This document shows positions 1 through 5,033 of a stretch of 5,068 bases of DNA, piece by piece. Under the pieces are notes generated by a model that saw nothing but the letters and a program-made list of their open reading frames with translations, was not told the DNA's origin and made no database searches. The position numbers were made by a program, and so were the translations under genes. Source of the DNA: DASXTB01 sp036505615 (GTDB lineage: Bacteria; Acidobacteriota; UBA6911; JACQSX01); assembly GCA_036505615.1 (NCBI GenBank), contig DASXTB010000113.1, positions 1 to 5,068 of the forward strand. The letters are read 5' to 3'. How positions within the stretch are numbered: the first letter of the stretch is position 1; each line of letters begins with the position of its first letter.

Positions 1-1
1 T

Positions 2-73
2 CGAAGGAGCCGCCGTCTGGAACGAGAAATCGCAGAATACTTGCGCAAAAGGGCGGCGGGGCAAAATAACTGA
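2..73 (+). CDS. Possible C-terminal end of an upstream gene (partial)
   Basis: Reading from base 2 gives 23 codons rich in Arg, Lys and Glu (RRSRRLEREIAEYLRKRAAG...) ending at TGA 71-73. The composition resembles the charged helical tail of a real protein, and its stop lies 16 bases before the next start. A second frame, beginning at base 3, is also open and runs without a stop into the gene at 90, so this call is weak. Family and function cannot be recognised from so short a fragment. Confidence 0.3.
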   Translation, partial: RRSRRLEREIAEYLRKRAAGQNN

Positions 74-89
74 AAGCGAGTTTGAGTCA

Positions 90-518
90 ATGGCGAGAAA
101 AGTCAGCTATGCGCAAGCTCTGGTAACCCACGGTTGGGTTGTTTTGGACCCCGCCGACATTGGCCTCATTGAATCAGTTTACAAGAAGACCCTTCGCGAA
201 GGCGAGGAAAGGCTCATGCTGGCGGTGCTCGAAAGTGCTGTTGAAGATTTCCAGAAGTACGTCCTTGCACGGAAACCAAGAGGAAAAAAGCTATTTCAAG
301 AGGCGGAGGAGTGGTTTCTAGAGAAAGATAGCGATGAGCTTTTCTCCTTTGAGAATATCTGTGAAACGTTGCAGCTCCATCCCGATTACATACGGCAGGG
401 CTTGCTGCTCTGGAAGGAAGCAAAGCTCAAGGCGCTTTCCGTTGAGGGTCATCGTCAAGGTCGCCCGAAGTTACACAGCACCCGCGTCACGCGCCCTTCG
501 GTCAGACTTTCGTCATAG
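90..518 (+). CDS. Conserved hypothetical protein with helix-turn-helix-like C-terminal half
   Basis: This is a 142-residue soluble protein with no signal peptide or membrane segment. The N-terminal half (about 21-65) is predicted helical and charged. Residues 68-110 hold the most distinctive block: an acidic EAEEW segment, then SDELFSFENICETL and HPDYIRQGLLLWKE, which has the spacing and hydrophobic pattern of a small helix-turn-helix. I recognise this block from conserved hypothetical proteins of soil and sediment bacteria but know no assigned function; DNA binding is an inference. The last 25 residues (after about 117) are low in hydrophobics and may be a divergent or shifted tail. The start ATG at 90 has only a weak purine-rich site upstream, and the same frame stays open to the window edge, so an earlier start cannot be excluded. 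It converges tail-to-tail, 16 bases apart, with the minus-strand gene ending at 535. Confidence 0.7.
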   Translation: MARKVSYAQALVTHGWVVLDPADIGLIESVYKKTLREGEERLMLAVLESAVEDFQKYVLARKPRGKKLFQEAEEWFLEKDSDELFSFENICETLQLHPDYIRQGLLLWKEAKLKALSVEGHRQGRPKLHSTRVTRPSVRLSS

Positions 519-534
519 CAAGGGCACTTTCTTT

Positions 535-726
535 TCACTTTTGCCATTCTGGGGCTGACGCTCTTGACAGCTCCGGCTCAAGCAGAAAATAGGAACGATG
601 GCCCAGGCCGCATTGATATGTCGCTAGGTCGTATCTCGCTATCTTTTCGGCTTCGCGGTCGATCTGGGACAGAGGCAGACCACATTCTTTACCATCAACA
701 AGCACTAGGCACCTCTTATCTTCCAT
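535..726 (-). CDS. Small putative zinc-ribbon protein
   Basis: This encodes a 63-residue cytoplasmic protein. The N-terminus MEDKRCLVLVDGKECGLPL places Cys6 and Cys15 around a beta-hairpin-like stretch, and YQCGLGHRSYFLLEPE supplies Cys39 and His43. Together they form a C-x8-C ... C-x3-H set suited to binding one zinc ion. This layout matches small conserved hypothetical zinc-ribbon proteins; no enzymatic residue is visible and the role is unknown. The start at 726 is well supported: on the minus strand AGGAGGGG (734-741) lies 7 bases before the ATG, the best ribosome binding site in the window apart from that at 3348. It follows the split small gene at 767-973 by 40 bases on the same strand, so the two probably form an operon. 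The last ten residues (RASAPEWQK) are outside the conserved-looking part. Coding status is fairly sure because of the cysteines and the ribosome binding site. Confidence 0.75.
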   Translation of the reverse strand: MEDKRCLVLVDGKECGLPLSQIDREAEKIARYDLATYQCGLGHRSYFLLEPELSRASAPEWQK

Positions 727-766
727 GATTGCACCCCTCCTGTCGGTTGTCAGCTATCTGACTTCC

Positions 767-973
767 TCACTGCTTTTGTAGCTTCTCTATCTTCTCAAGC
801 TCGCGGGCTAATCGGGCCAACTAGTAAAGCGCTTCTATGATTTCCGGGTCATGAGTCTCGACATACTTGCGGGCCAACTTATCCATTTCTCTCTCTCTAT
901 CTCTTCGCGGGTCATAATCGACAAAGATCAGCATAGGGAACCGAGTTTGTCTTGACATTCCGCGCCATTCCAT
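767..973 (-). pseudogene. Small charged helical protein interrupted by in-frame TAG
   Basis: On the minus strand, ATG at 973 opens a frame reading MEWRGMSRQTRF, a hydrophobic strand (PMLIFVDYDP), then a charged helix (MDKLARKYVETHDPEIIEALY), and meets TAG at 821-823 after 50 codons. The same frame continues past the TAG for 17 more codons of helix-forming sequence (LARLARELEKIEKLQKQ) to TGA at 767-769. The continuous amphipathic pattern on both sides argues that the amber codon is a nonsense mutation in a 67-68 residue protein, although a natural 50-residue product or sequencing error is possible. The start is supported by GAGGTG just upstream, inside a small inverted repeat. A different frame beginning at ATG 915 (MTREEIERE) joins the same helix if two bases of a GA repeat are removed, so the true start is not certain. 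It lies upstream of the zinc-ribbon gene on the same strand. No function is known. Confidence 0.55.
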
Positions 974-974
974 T

Positions 975-991
975 GACACCTCAACGGTGTC
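975..991. promoter_or_regulatory. 6-bp inverted repeat in the divergent gap, overlapping a ribosome binding site
   Basis: GACACC and GGTGTC are perfect complements separated by 5 bases (TCAAC). In the minus-strand transcript the second arm carries the AGGTG ribosome binding site, and it ends one base before the ATG at 973. A hairpin would therefore hide the start site; alternatively the palindrome could be a protein operator between the divergent genes. Only six pairs are involved, so chance is possible. Confidence 0.35.
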
Positions 992-1061
992 CTGGGGTGA
1001 GTTGGCAACGAAAAAACGCTCTGGACAAACGGCAACGAACCGCTGTAAACAGAGGGCCGGT

Positions 1062-2043
1062 ATGTGTAAGAAAACCCTCGTCGTTTTACTGGTTGGTTTA
1101 GCTCTCCCTTCATTCCGTCTCGCTCAGGCGCAGCAGCAAGTAAAGATACCTAAGATTGGGGCGCTCAGAGCCCAGCCCGCTTCCAGTCCTGCCCCTCCCA
1201 CGAGTTATTCCTCCGAGCGTTCCGTGAGCTCGGCTATTTCGAGGGCAAGAACATAGCTTTCGAGACTCGATCTGCGGAGGGTAAGCTTGACCGATTTCCC
1301 GCCCTGGCTGACGAGCTGGTCCGTCTTAAAGTCGACGTACTCGTCGCGTATTCGACATCCGCTGCCCTAGCTGCTAAGAACGCTGCCAGGACGATCCCCA
1401 TCGTTTTTTTAAACGTAAGTGATCCTGTTGCGTCTGGGCTGGTTGACAGTCTGGCGCGGCCGGGGGGAAACATCACGGGTATAACCAGCATTGATTCAGT
1501 GTTGGCTGGCAAGCGATTGGAGTTACTCAAGGAAACCATTCCTAACCTCTCCCGCGTGGCGGTGCTGTGGAATCCACAAGATCGAGGTTCTACGCAGCAG
1601 TGGAACGAAAGCCAACTCTCCGCACGAGAACTGGGTCTGCAACTTAACTCTATGGAGGTAAGCAGCGGCGACAAATTCGAGGGCGCGTTCAAAGAGGCCG
1701 TTAAGACGCTTAGTGCCGCCCTTGCCGTGACGCAGCACCCATTGGCCGCTTCTAATAGAAAACGAATCGTGGACCTGGCGACAAAAACTCGGCTGCCGGC
1801 GATTTATTCTCGGGGCGATTATGTCACCAGCGGTGGCTTGATGTCCTACGGACGCGACGAGACCGAACCCTACGGACGCGTCGCGTCGATGGTGGACAAG
1901 ATCCTGAAGGGTGCCAAGCCTGCGACCTGCCAGTCGAGCAGCCAACCAAATTTGAGTTGGTGATCAACCTCAAGACTGCCAAGGCTCTTGGCCTGACAAT
2001 TCCCCCGGTGGTGCTCATGCGAGCGGAGAAGGTGATCAAATAA
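1062..2043 (+). pseudogene. ABC transporter substrate-binding protein (PF04392 family), copy 1, two frameshifts
   Basis: The reading starts at ATG 1062, after AGAGGG at 1051-1056, with a signal peptide (MCKKTLVVLLVGLALPSF...AQAQQ, cleavage expected near residue 23). After codon 46 (1197-1199) the frame breaks. Adding one C in the CCTCCCAC run restores HELFLRAFRELGYFEGKN and the rest of the family pattern: DELVRLKVDVLVA, ARTIPIVF, SLARPGGNITGIT, KRLELLKE, RVAVLWNP, LPAIYSRGDYV and GGLMSYG. A second break lies at about 1922-1925, after KILKGAKPA. Adding one G restores the typical ending, with KFELVINLKTAKALGLTIPP and RAEKVIK, and the TAA at 2041-2043. The repaired length is about 327 residues, normal for the family. 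An intact protein would be a periplasmic binding component for a small solute. Both lesions are single-base losses in G/C runs, so they could be real decay or base-calling errors. The open frame from GTG 1499 is only the middle part of this gene. Confidence 0.85.
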
Positions 2044-2045
2044 GT

Positions 2046-3065
2046 ATGGGTATGAAGCACGACGCAAAAGGCAGGAGAAAAACATTTTGCTTTGCTCTAT
2101 GCGCTTTGCTTGTAGCACTTGGATTGTCTGCCGAGGGGCAGCAGGCGAAGAAAGTCACGCGGATAGGGTATCTTTCGATCGGCGACCCCGCTACTGAGTC
2201 CACCCGTTCCGAGGCAATTCAGCTGGCTCTGCGCGAGCTTGGCTACATAGAAGGACAGAACATCGCCATTGAGTACCGATATGGAGAGGGGAAGCAAGAT
2301 CGGCTCCCTGAGCTTGCGGCCGAGCTAGTGCGTCTCAAGGTTGATATCATCGTGGTAGCAGGCGGGAGGCCGGTGATCCGGCCGGCCATGAATGCGACCA
2401 AGACGATTCCCATCGTTATAGTGGGCCAGGGGCTCGATCCTGTCAAAGAAGGTTTCGTTGAAAGCCTTGCCCGTCCCGGCGGCAACGTTACCGGCATCTC
2501 AAACCTTCGCGGGGAACTAGGTGGAAAGCGGCTGGAGCTGCTCAAAGAAGCCGTTCCCAAAGTTGCCCGTGTCGCGGTTGTCTACGACCCGTCCATTCCG
2601 GGCACTACACACGAGGTGAAAGAGGATCTCCCAGTCGCGGCGCGTGCGCTGGGGTTGACTATTCGGTCTTGGGAGGTACGAGATGCGGACGGTTTCCAGA
2701 AGGTATTTGCTGGGCTGAGTAAGGAGCGCCCGGATGGACTCTATGTGCCCGGCGGGGGCCGGGTAATAACTGCTTACAGGAAACGGATCGCGGACTTTGC
2801 GTTAAAGAGCCGGTTACCGTCGATGTATAATCTCAGAGAATCTGCAGATGCCGGAGGGCTCATGTCCTACGGGCCGGACATCGCGGAGAGCTACCGACGC
2901 GTCGCATATTACATGGACAGAATCCTCAAGGGCGCCAAACCCGACGATCTACCGATAGAGCAGCCCGCTAAGTTCGAGTTGGTCATCAATCTCAAGACGG
3001 CAAAGCAGATCGGGCTTACGATCCCACAGTCGGTGCTGTTCCGTGCGGATAAGGTCATCAAGTGA
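2046..3065 (+). CDS. ABC transporter substrate-binding protein (PF04392 family), copy 2
   Basis: This intact 339-residue protein would bind a small solute in the periplasm for an ABC importer; the substrate cannot be told, and characterised relatives such as TrpX bind aromatic amino acids. Residues 1-12 are basic (HDAKGRRK) and 13-29 hydrophobic, with likely cleavage before QQ at 32 and no lipobox cysteine at the cleavage site. Family blocks in order are RIGYLS (39-44), LRELGYIEGQNIAIEYRYG (62-80), LPELAAELVRLKVDIIV (87-103), TIPIVI (120-125), DPVKEGFVESLARPGGNVTGIS (131-152), KRLELLKEAVPKVARVAV (161-178), KRIADFALKSRLPSMY (246-261), DAGGLMSYGPD (268-278), DRILKGAKP (291-299) and KFELVINLKTAKQIGLTIP (309-327). 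It starts 3 bases after the copy 1 stop; AAGGTGA at 2029-2035, inside the end of copy 1, is the probable ribosome binding site. ATG 2052 is a possible alternative start. It is followed, 9 bases on, by a mini-gene. Confidence 0.93.
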   Translation: MGMKHDAKGRRKTFCFALCALLVALGLSAEGQQAKKVTRIGYLSIGDPATESTRSEAIQLALRELGYIEGQNIAIEYRYGEGKQDRLPELAAELVRLKVDIIVVAGGRPVIRPAMNATKTIPIVIVGQGLDPVKEGFVESLARPGGNVTGISNLRGELGGKRLELLKEAVPKVARVAVVYDPSIPGTTHEVKEDLPVAARALGLTIRSWEVRDADGFQKVFAGLSKERPDGLYVPGGGRVITAYRKRIADFALKSRLPSMYNLRESADAGGLMSYGPDIAESYRRVAYYMDRILKGAKPDDLPIEQPAKFELVINLKTAKQIGLTIPQSVLFRADKVIK

Positions 3066-3094
3066 GGAAGCACAATGGCAGAACCAGATAAAAG
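3045..3094 (+). repeat. 50-base perfect direct repeat, first copy (second at 4863-4912)
   Basis: The sequence is identical to 4863-4912, 1818 bases downstream. It covers the last six sense codons of the binding-protein gene, the stop, the GAGGAAG ribosome binding site and the first six codons of the mini-gene. The flanking coding sequence on both sides is clearly diverged between the two copies. Confidence 0.9.
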
Positions 3095-3200
3095 ATCTGT
3101 CACGTTGGAAGAGCTTCTTGTCGCAAGTCTTGCGCAGACTGACGCGACTTACTCGCCAAATCCAGCATGCCCTCACTTTCGGCACACTGTAGTAATCTGA
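3075..3200 (+). pseudogene. Tail mini-gene after copy 2, probably truncated and fused to unrelated sequence
   Basis: The frame from ATG 3075 gives 41 residues: MAEPDKRSVTLEELLVASLA, then QTDA, then TYSPNPACPHFRHTVVI. The ribosome binding site GAGGAAG (3064-3070) overlaps the TGA stop of the transporter gene, which favours translation coupled to it. Residues 1-24 match the second mini-gene at 4893 at 21 of 24 positions, so this part is real and under selection. After residue 24 (base 3146) the similarity stops abruptly, and the rest lacks the helical LAKLL continuation seen in the other copy. I therefore read it as a broken 5' fragment. It is a soluble acidic helix with no signal peptide, so it would stay in the cytoplasm, unlike its exported neighbour. 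Function unknown. Confidence 0.6.
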
Positions 3201-3226
3201 TTTGTTCGCCAATCGAGTACAGTTCA

Positions 3227-3304
3227 ATGAAAAAAAGGTTTTGTGTTGTCGTCATTAGTTTGCTTTTCACTGTTTATGGCGGACTCGCCTATTCGTTTGC
3301 ATGA
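3227..3304 (+). CDS. Tiny ORF resembling an isolated signal peptide
   Basis: ATG 3227 opens 25 codons: MKKRFC, a hydrophobic run (VVVISLLFTV), then YGGLAYSFA, ending at TGA 3302. It has all three parts of an export signal and a plausible cleavage site (AYSFA), but no mature protein follows. There is no strong ribosome binding site upstream. It may be the leftover start of an exported protein lost in the same rearrangement that cut the mini-gene before it, or a chance ORF. Confidence 0.3.
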   Translation: MKKRFCVVVISLLFTVYGGLAYSFA

Positions 3305-3306
3305 GC

Positions 3307-3347
3307 GGGGCGCCATAGGGTTGGCCGAAGTTAAAGCGCCTTTTTTT
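3307..3347 (+). terminator. Possible Rho-independent terminator
   Basis: GGCGC (3309-3313) pairs with GCGCC (3336-3340), extendable by two G-T wobbles, and is followed directly by seven T residues (3341-3347). The loop is long (22 bases), so the stem is modest. Its position after copy 2 and its remnants, and just before the ribosome binding site of the gene at 3358, would suit the end of the upstream transcript or an attenuator of the following gene. Confidence 0.4.
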
Positions 3348-3357
3348 GGAGGTGGCG

Positions 3358-3666
3358 ATGACACAAGAAGAGATTATCACGCGGCTGATCGACTGCTTAG
3401 ATTTTCATCTTCATAGTACTGCGTCAGTACACCAAAGGCATTACAAGAACGATATCTTCAAATTATTCAGGGAAGCCTACAACAGCGGCTATTGTGAGCA
3501 TACATCAAGACCGCTCTTGACCGGCGACGCACTTCGCGACACTTTGCAGGTCCGCTGGAATACTGGAGGCGCCGACAAAAAAACTCAAAGACAAAAACTT
3601 GCTAATGACGTGCTGACAATGTGGGACGAGTGGCGTTATGTGTGGGACCGGATGCGGAACTATTGA
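3358..3666 (+). CDS. Hypothetical protein, 102 residues
   Basis: I do not recognise this family. The start at 3358 is chosen because GGAGGTGG (3348-3355) lies just upstream; an in-frame TTG at 3346 overlaps that site and is unlikely. The product is soluble and hydrophilic, without a signal peptide or membrane helix. It begins with a helix (TQEEIITRLIDCLDFHLHS), has a His-rich stretch (SVHQRHYKND, 23-32), a middle section with YNSGYCEHTSRPLLTGDALRD (41-61), and a Trp-rich helical end (MWDEWRYVWDRM, 88-99). The Trp/Tyr periodicity suggests a packed C-terminal helix. It sits between two transporter paralogs but resembles neither, and its A/T-richer codon use suggests separate origin. It is preceded by a possible terminator and bracketed by imperfect direct repeats (3192-3207 and 3674-3690), which fits an inserted segment. 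It probably has its own expression, though no promoter is clear. Confidence 0.65.
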   Translation: MTQEEIITRLIDCLDFHLHSTASVHQRHYKNDIFKLFREAYNSGYCEHTSRPLLTGDALRDTLQVRWNTGGADKKTQRQKLANDVLTMWDEWRYVWDRMRNY

Positions 3667-3893
3667 AAGGATTGTAATCTGACCCTGTTCCAGGTCCGTA
3701 CTCCCATCTTCTCAAGCTCGCGGCTTTCAGCGCCGTAGCAACTCCGGCCCTCTCTTACGCGGCACGCGATTAGTTTGGTTTTGGGTCATGGGATAGCCTC
3801 TCACCGTCGCCAGCTATGTCATATCCGCTGAACAAGGGGCAAGACAAAACGTTCTTGATAACCTACAATGAATCGCGCGGTAAACAGGTGGTT
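3667..3893. other. Gene-free stretch upstream of transporter copy 3
   Basis: No convincing gene is seen on either strand. It contains GTAATCTGA at 3674-3682, which repeats a motif at 3192-3200, and an 18-base stretch (3706-3723) identical to 789-806, which on the minus strand encodes part of the small helical gene (RELEKI). This may be a remnant of a second copy of that gene, but the surrounding reading frames are closed. An ATG at 3816 is in frame with copy 3 but lacks family-like sequence. No promoter with good -35 and -10 boxes could be fixed. Confidence 0.5.
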
Positions 3894-4883
3894 ATGGCTA
3901 CAAAAGCCATTGTTATTTTACTTGTCGGTTTTACGCTCGCCTCGGTCCCTCTCACCGAGGCGCAGCAGCCGGGAAAGTTTCACCGGATCGGTTACCTGTC
4001 GAGTGGCTCTGCTTCGAGCACCTCGCAAAATAATGAGGCCTTTCGTCAGGGGCTTCGCGAACTCGGCTACATAGAGGGCGAGAATATTTTCATCGAATAC
4101 AGGTACGGAGATCACCAGAGAAGAAAAAAGGGGCTTGTTGAACTTGCCGCTGATCTCGTCCGCCTCCAAGTTGATGTGATCGTGGCGGTGGACTCAGCAT
4201 CGACTCGTGCTGCAAGAAAAGCAACTAGCACGATCCCGATTGTGATGCGAACCTTTGGCGATCCTGTCGAGAGAGGGCTGATAAGCAACGTGGGGCGGCC
4301 TGGTGGAAACATTACCGGGCTATACTCTATTACCGAGGAACTGACGAGAAAGCACTTGCAGCTTCTCAAAGAGGTAGATTCTCGGCTTACACGCGTCGGC
4401 GTATTGTGGAACCCGAACTTCCGAGCCAGCTTACGCTATTTCAAACAGGCGGAGTTTGCTGCTACCTCTCTGGATTTGCAGCTCCAATCCTTGGAGGTGC
4501 AAGTTTCGGAAGATTTGGAGAGGGCATTTCGAACCGCGATTAGGAAGGATGCACAGGCCATCATCACGCTATGGACCCCGCTGATCTCTCTCGAACGAAA
4601 GCGCATTGTAGCCCTGGCGATCAAGAGCCGGCTTCCAGCAATTTACGACGATAGAGAATTTGTTGACGCTGGAGGCCTCATGTCTTATGGAGCAAACCTG
4701 GAGGACTTATATAGGCGCGCTGCTACCTATGTGGATAAGATTCTAAGGGGTGCCAAGCCTGCGGAGCTTCCAGCCGGGCCGCCGACGAAATTTGAGCTGA
4801 TTATTAATCTCAACACCGCGAAACAGATCGGCCTCACGATTCCGTCGAATGTGCTGGCGAGGGCGGATAAGGTCATCAAGTGA
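3894..4883 (+). CDS. ABC transporter substrate-binding protein (PF04392 family), copy 3
   Basis: This intact 329-residue protein would be exported and bind a small solute for an ABC importer; substrate unknown. The start at 3894 is preferred over the in-frame ATG 3816: it begins directly with a compact signal peptide (MATKAIVILLVGFTLASVPLTEA, cleavage before QQ at 24) and has AGGTGG at 3886-3891. The 26 extra codons upstream would bury the signal. Family blocks are RIGYLS (31-36), FRQGLRELGYIEGENIFIEYRYG (50-72), LAADLVRLQVDVIVA (84-98), TIPIVM (113-118), DPVERGLISNVGRPGGNITGLYS (123-145), KHLQLLKEVDSRLTRVGVLWNP (153-174), KRIVALAIKSRLPAIYDDREFVDAGGLMSYG (236-266), DKILRGAKPAELP (281-293) and KFELIINLNTAKQIGLTIP (299-317). 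Its leader shares CGCGGTAAACAG with the leader of copy 1 (11 of 12 bases), pointing to common ancestry of the start regions. It is the best-preserved single unit of the array, with its own mini-gene directly downstream. Confidence 0.93.
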   Translation: MATKAIVILLVGFTLASVPLTEAQQPGKFHRIGYLSSGSASSTSQNNEAFRQGLRELGYIEGENIFIEYRYGDHQRRKKGLVELAADLVRLQVDVIVAVDSASTRAARKATSTIPIVMRTFGDPVERGLISNVGRPGGNITGLYSITEELTRKHLQLLKEVDSRLTRVGVLWNPNFRASLRYFKQAEFAATSLDLQLQSLEVQVSEDLERAFRTAIRKDAQAIITLWTPLISLERKRIVALAIKSRLPAIYDDREFVDAGGLMSYGANLEDLYRRAATYVDKILRGAKPAELPAGPPTKFELIINLNTAKQIGLTIPSNVLARADKVIK

Positions 4884-4912
4884 GGAAGCACAATGGCAGA
4901 ACCAGATAAAAG
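4863..4912 (+). repeat. 50-base perfect direct repeat, second copy (first at 3045-3094)
   Basis: Identical to 3045-3094, again spanning the end of the transporter gene, its TGA, the GAGGAAG ribosome binding site and the first codons of the mini-gene. Beyond the repeat, the next 52 bases of the mini-genes differ at about 12 positions. Confidence 0.9.
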
Positions 4913-4991
4913 GCCCGTCACGATGGAAGAGTTGCTCGTCTCAAGCCTTGCACAGACTGATGCATTGGCGAAGCTCTTGAGAAGAAGCTGA
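4893..4991 (+). pseudogene. Tail mini-gene after copy 3, probably frameshifted
   Basis: ATG 4893 encodes 32 residues (MAEPDKRPVTMEELLVSSLA, QTDALAKLLRRS) and stops at TGA 4989. The start overlaps the transporter unit in the same way as the first copy, with GAGGAAG across the TGA stop. After LAKLL, another frame continues naturally from GAG 4979 (EKKLINPGKRAEARLLD) to TAA 5030. The joined reading resembles a cytoplasmic helical protein of about 45-50 residues, as I recall for relatives next to this transporter family (an LAKLLIEKGLI-type continuation; recalled, not searched). A small deletion near 4977-4982 is the simplest explanation. Length variation and a natural short product remain possible. 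No catalytic or binding motif is seen; the acidic helix EELLVSSLA suggests a protein-protein contact role, which is speculation. Confidence 0.6.
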
Positions 4992-5033
4992 TTAACCCAG
5001 GAAAGAGAGCAGAAGCACGACTACTCGATTAAG

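Noticed and set aside
952..978. Two perfect TTGACA hexamers (952-957 and 973-978) as promoters for copy 1
   Set aside because: No acceptable -10 box lies 16-18 bases downstream of either, and both fall in the 5' coding or start region of the minus-strand gene.
928..1113. Minus-strand 61-residue ORF across the start of copy 1
   Set aside because: It overlaps the signal peptide of copy 1 and the start of the small minus-strand gene in another frame, and has no recognisable content.
1234..1945. Long minus-strand ORFs opposite copy 1
   Set aside because: They are antisense shadows; the plus strand shows all conserved blocks of the binding-protein family once two bases are restored.
1499..1963. 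Separate 154-residue gene starting at GTG 1499
   Set aside because: It is the central part of copy 1: the same frame is open and family-like back to 1199, and the true ending lies in another frame past 1925.
2243..2560. Minus-strand ORF opposite copy 2, with similar ones at 2909-3103 and 4112-4369
   Set aside because: The similar Ser/Arg-rich products recur opposite each paralog because the sense genes are homologous; they are shadows, with no ribosome binding sites.
3667..3815. Minus-strand peptide from ATG 3789 (MTQNQTNRVPRKRGPELLRR)
   Set aside because: Only 20 residues with no ribosome binding site; the following frames are closed, so it cannot be supported as a gene.
3816..3893. Upstream ATG 3816 as the start of copy 3
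   Set aside because: It would put 26 non-conserved residues ahead of the signal peptide; ATG 3894 has a ribosome binding site and starts exactly at the signal sequence.
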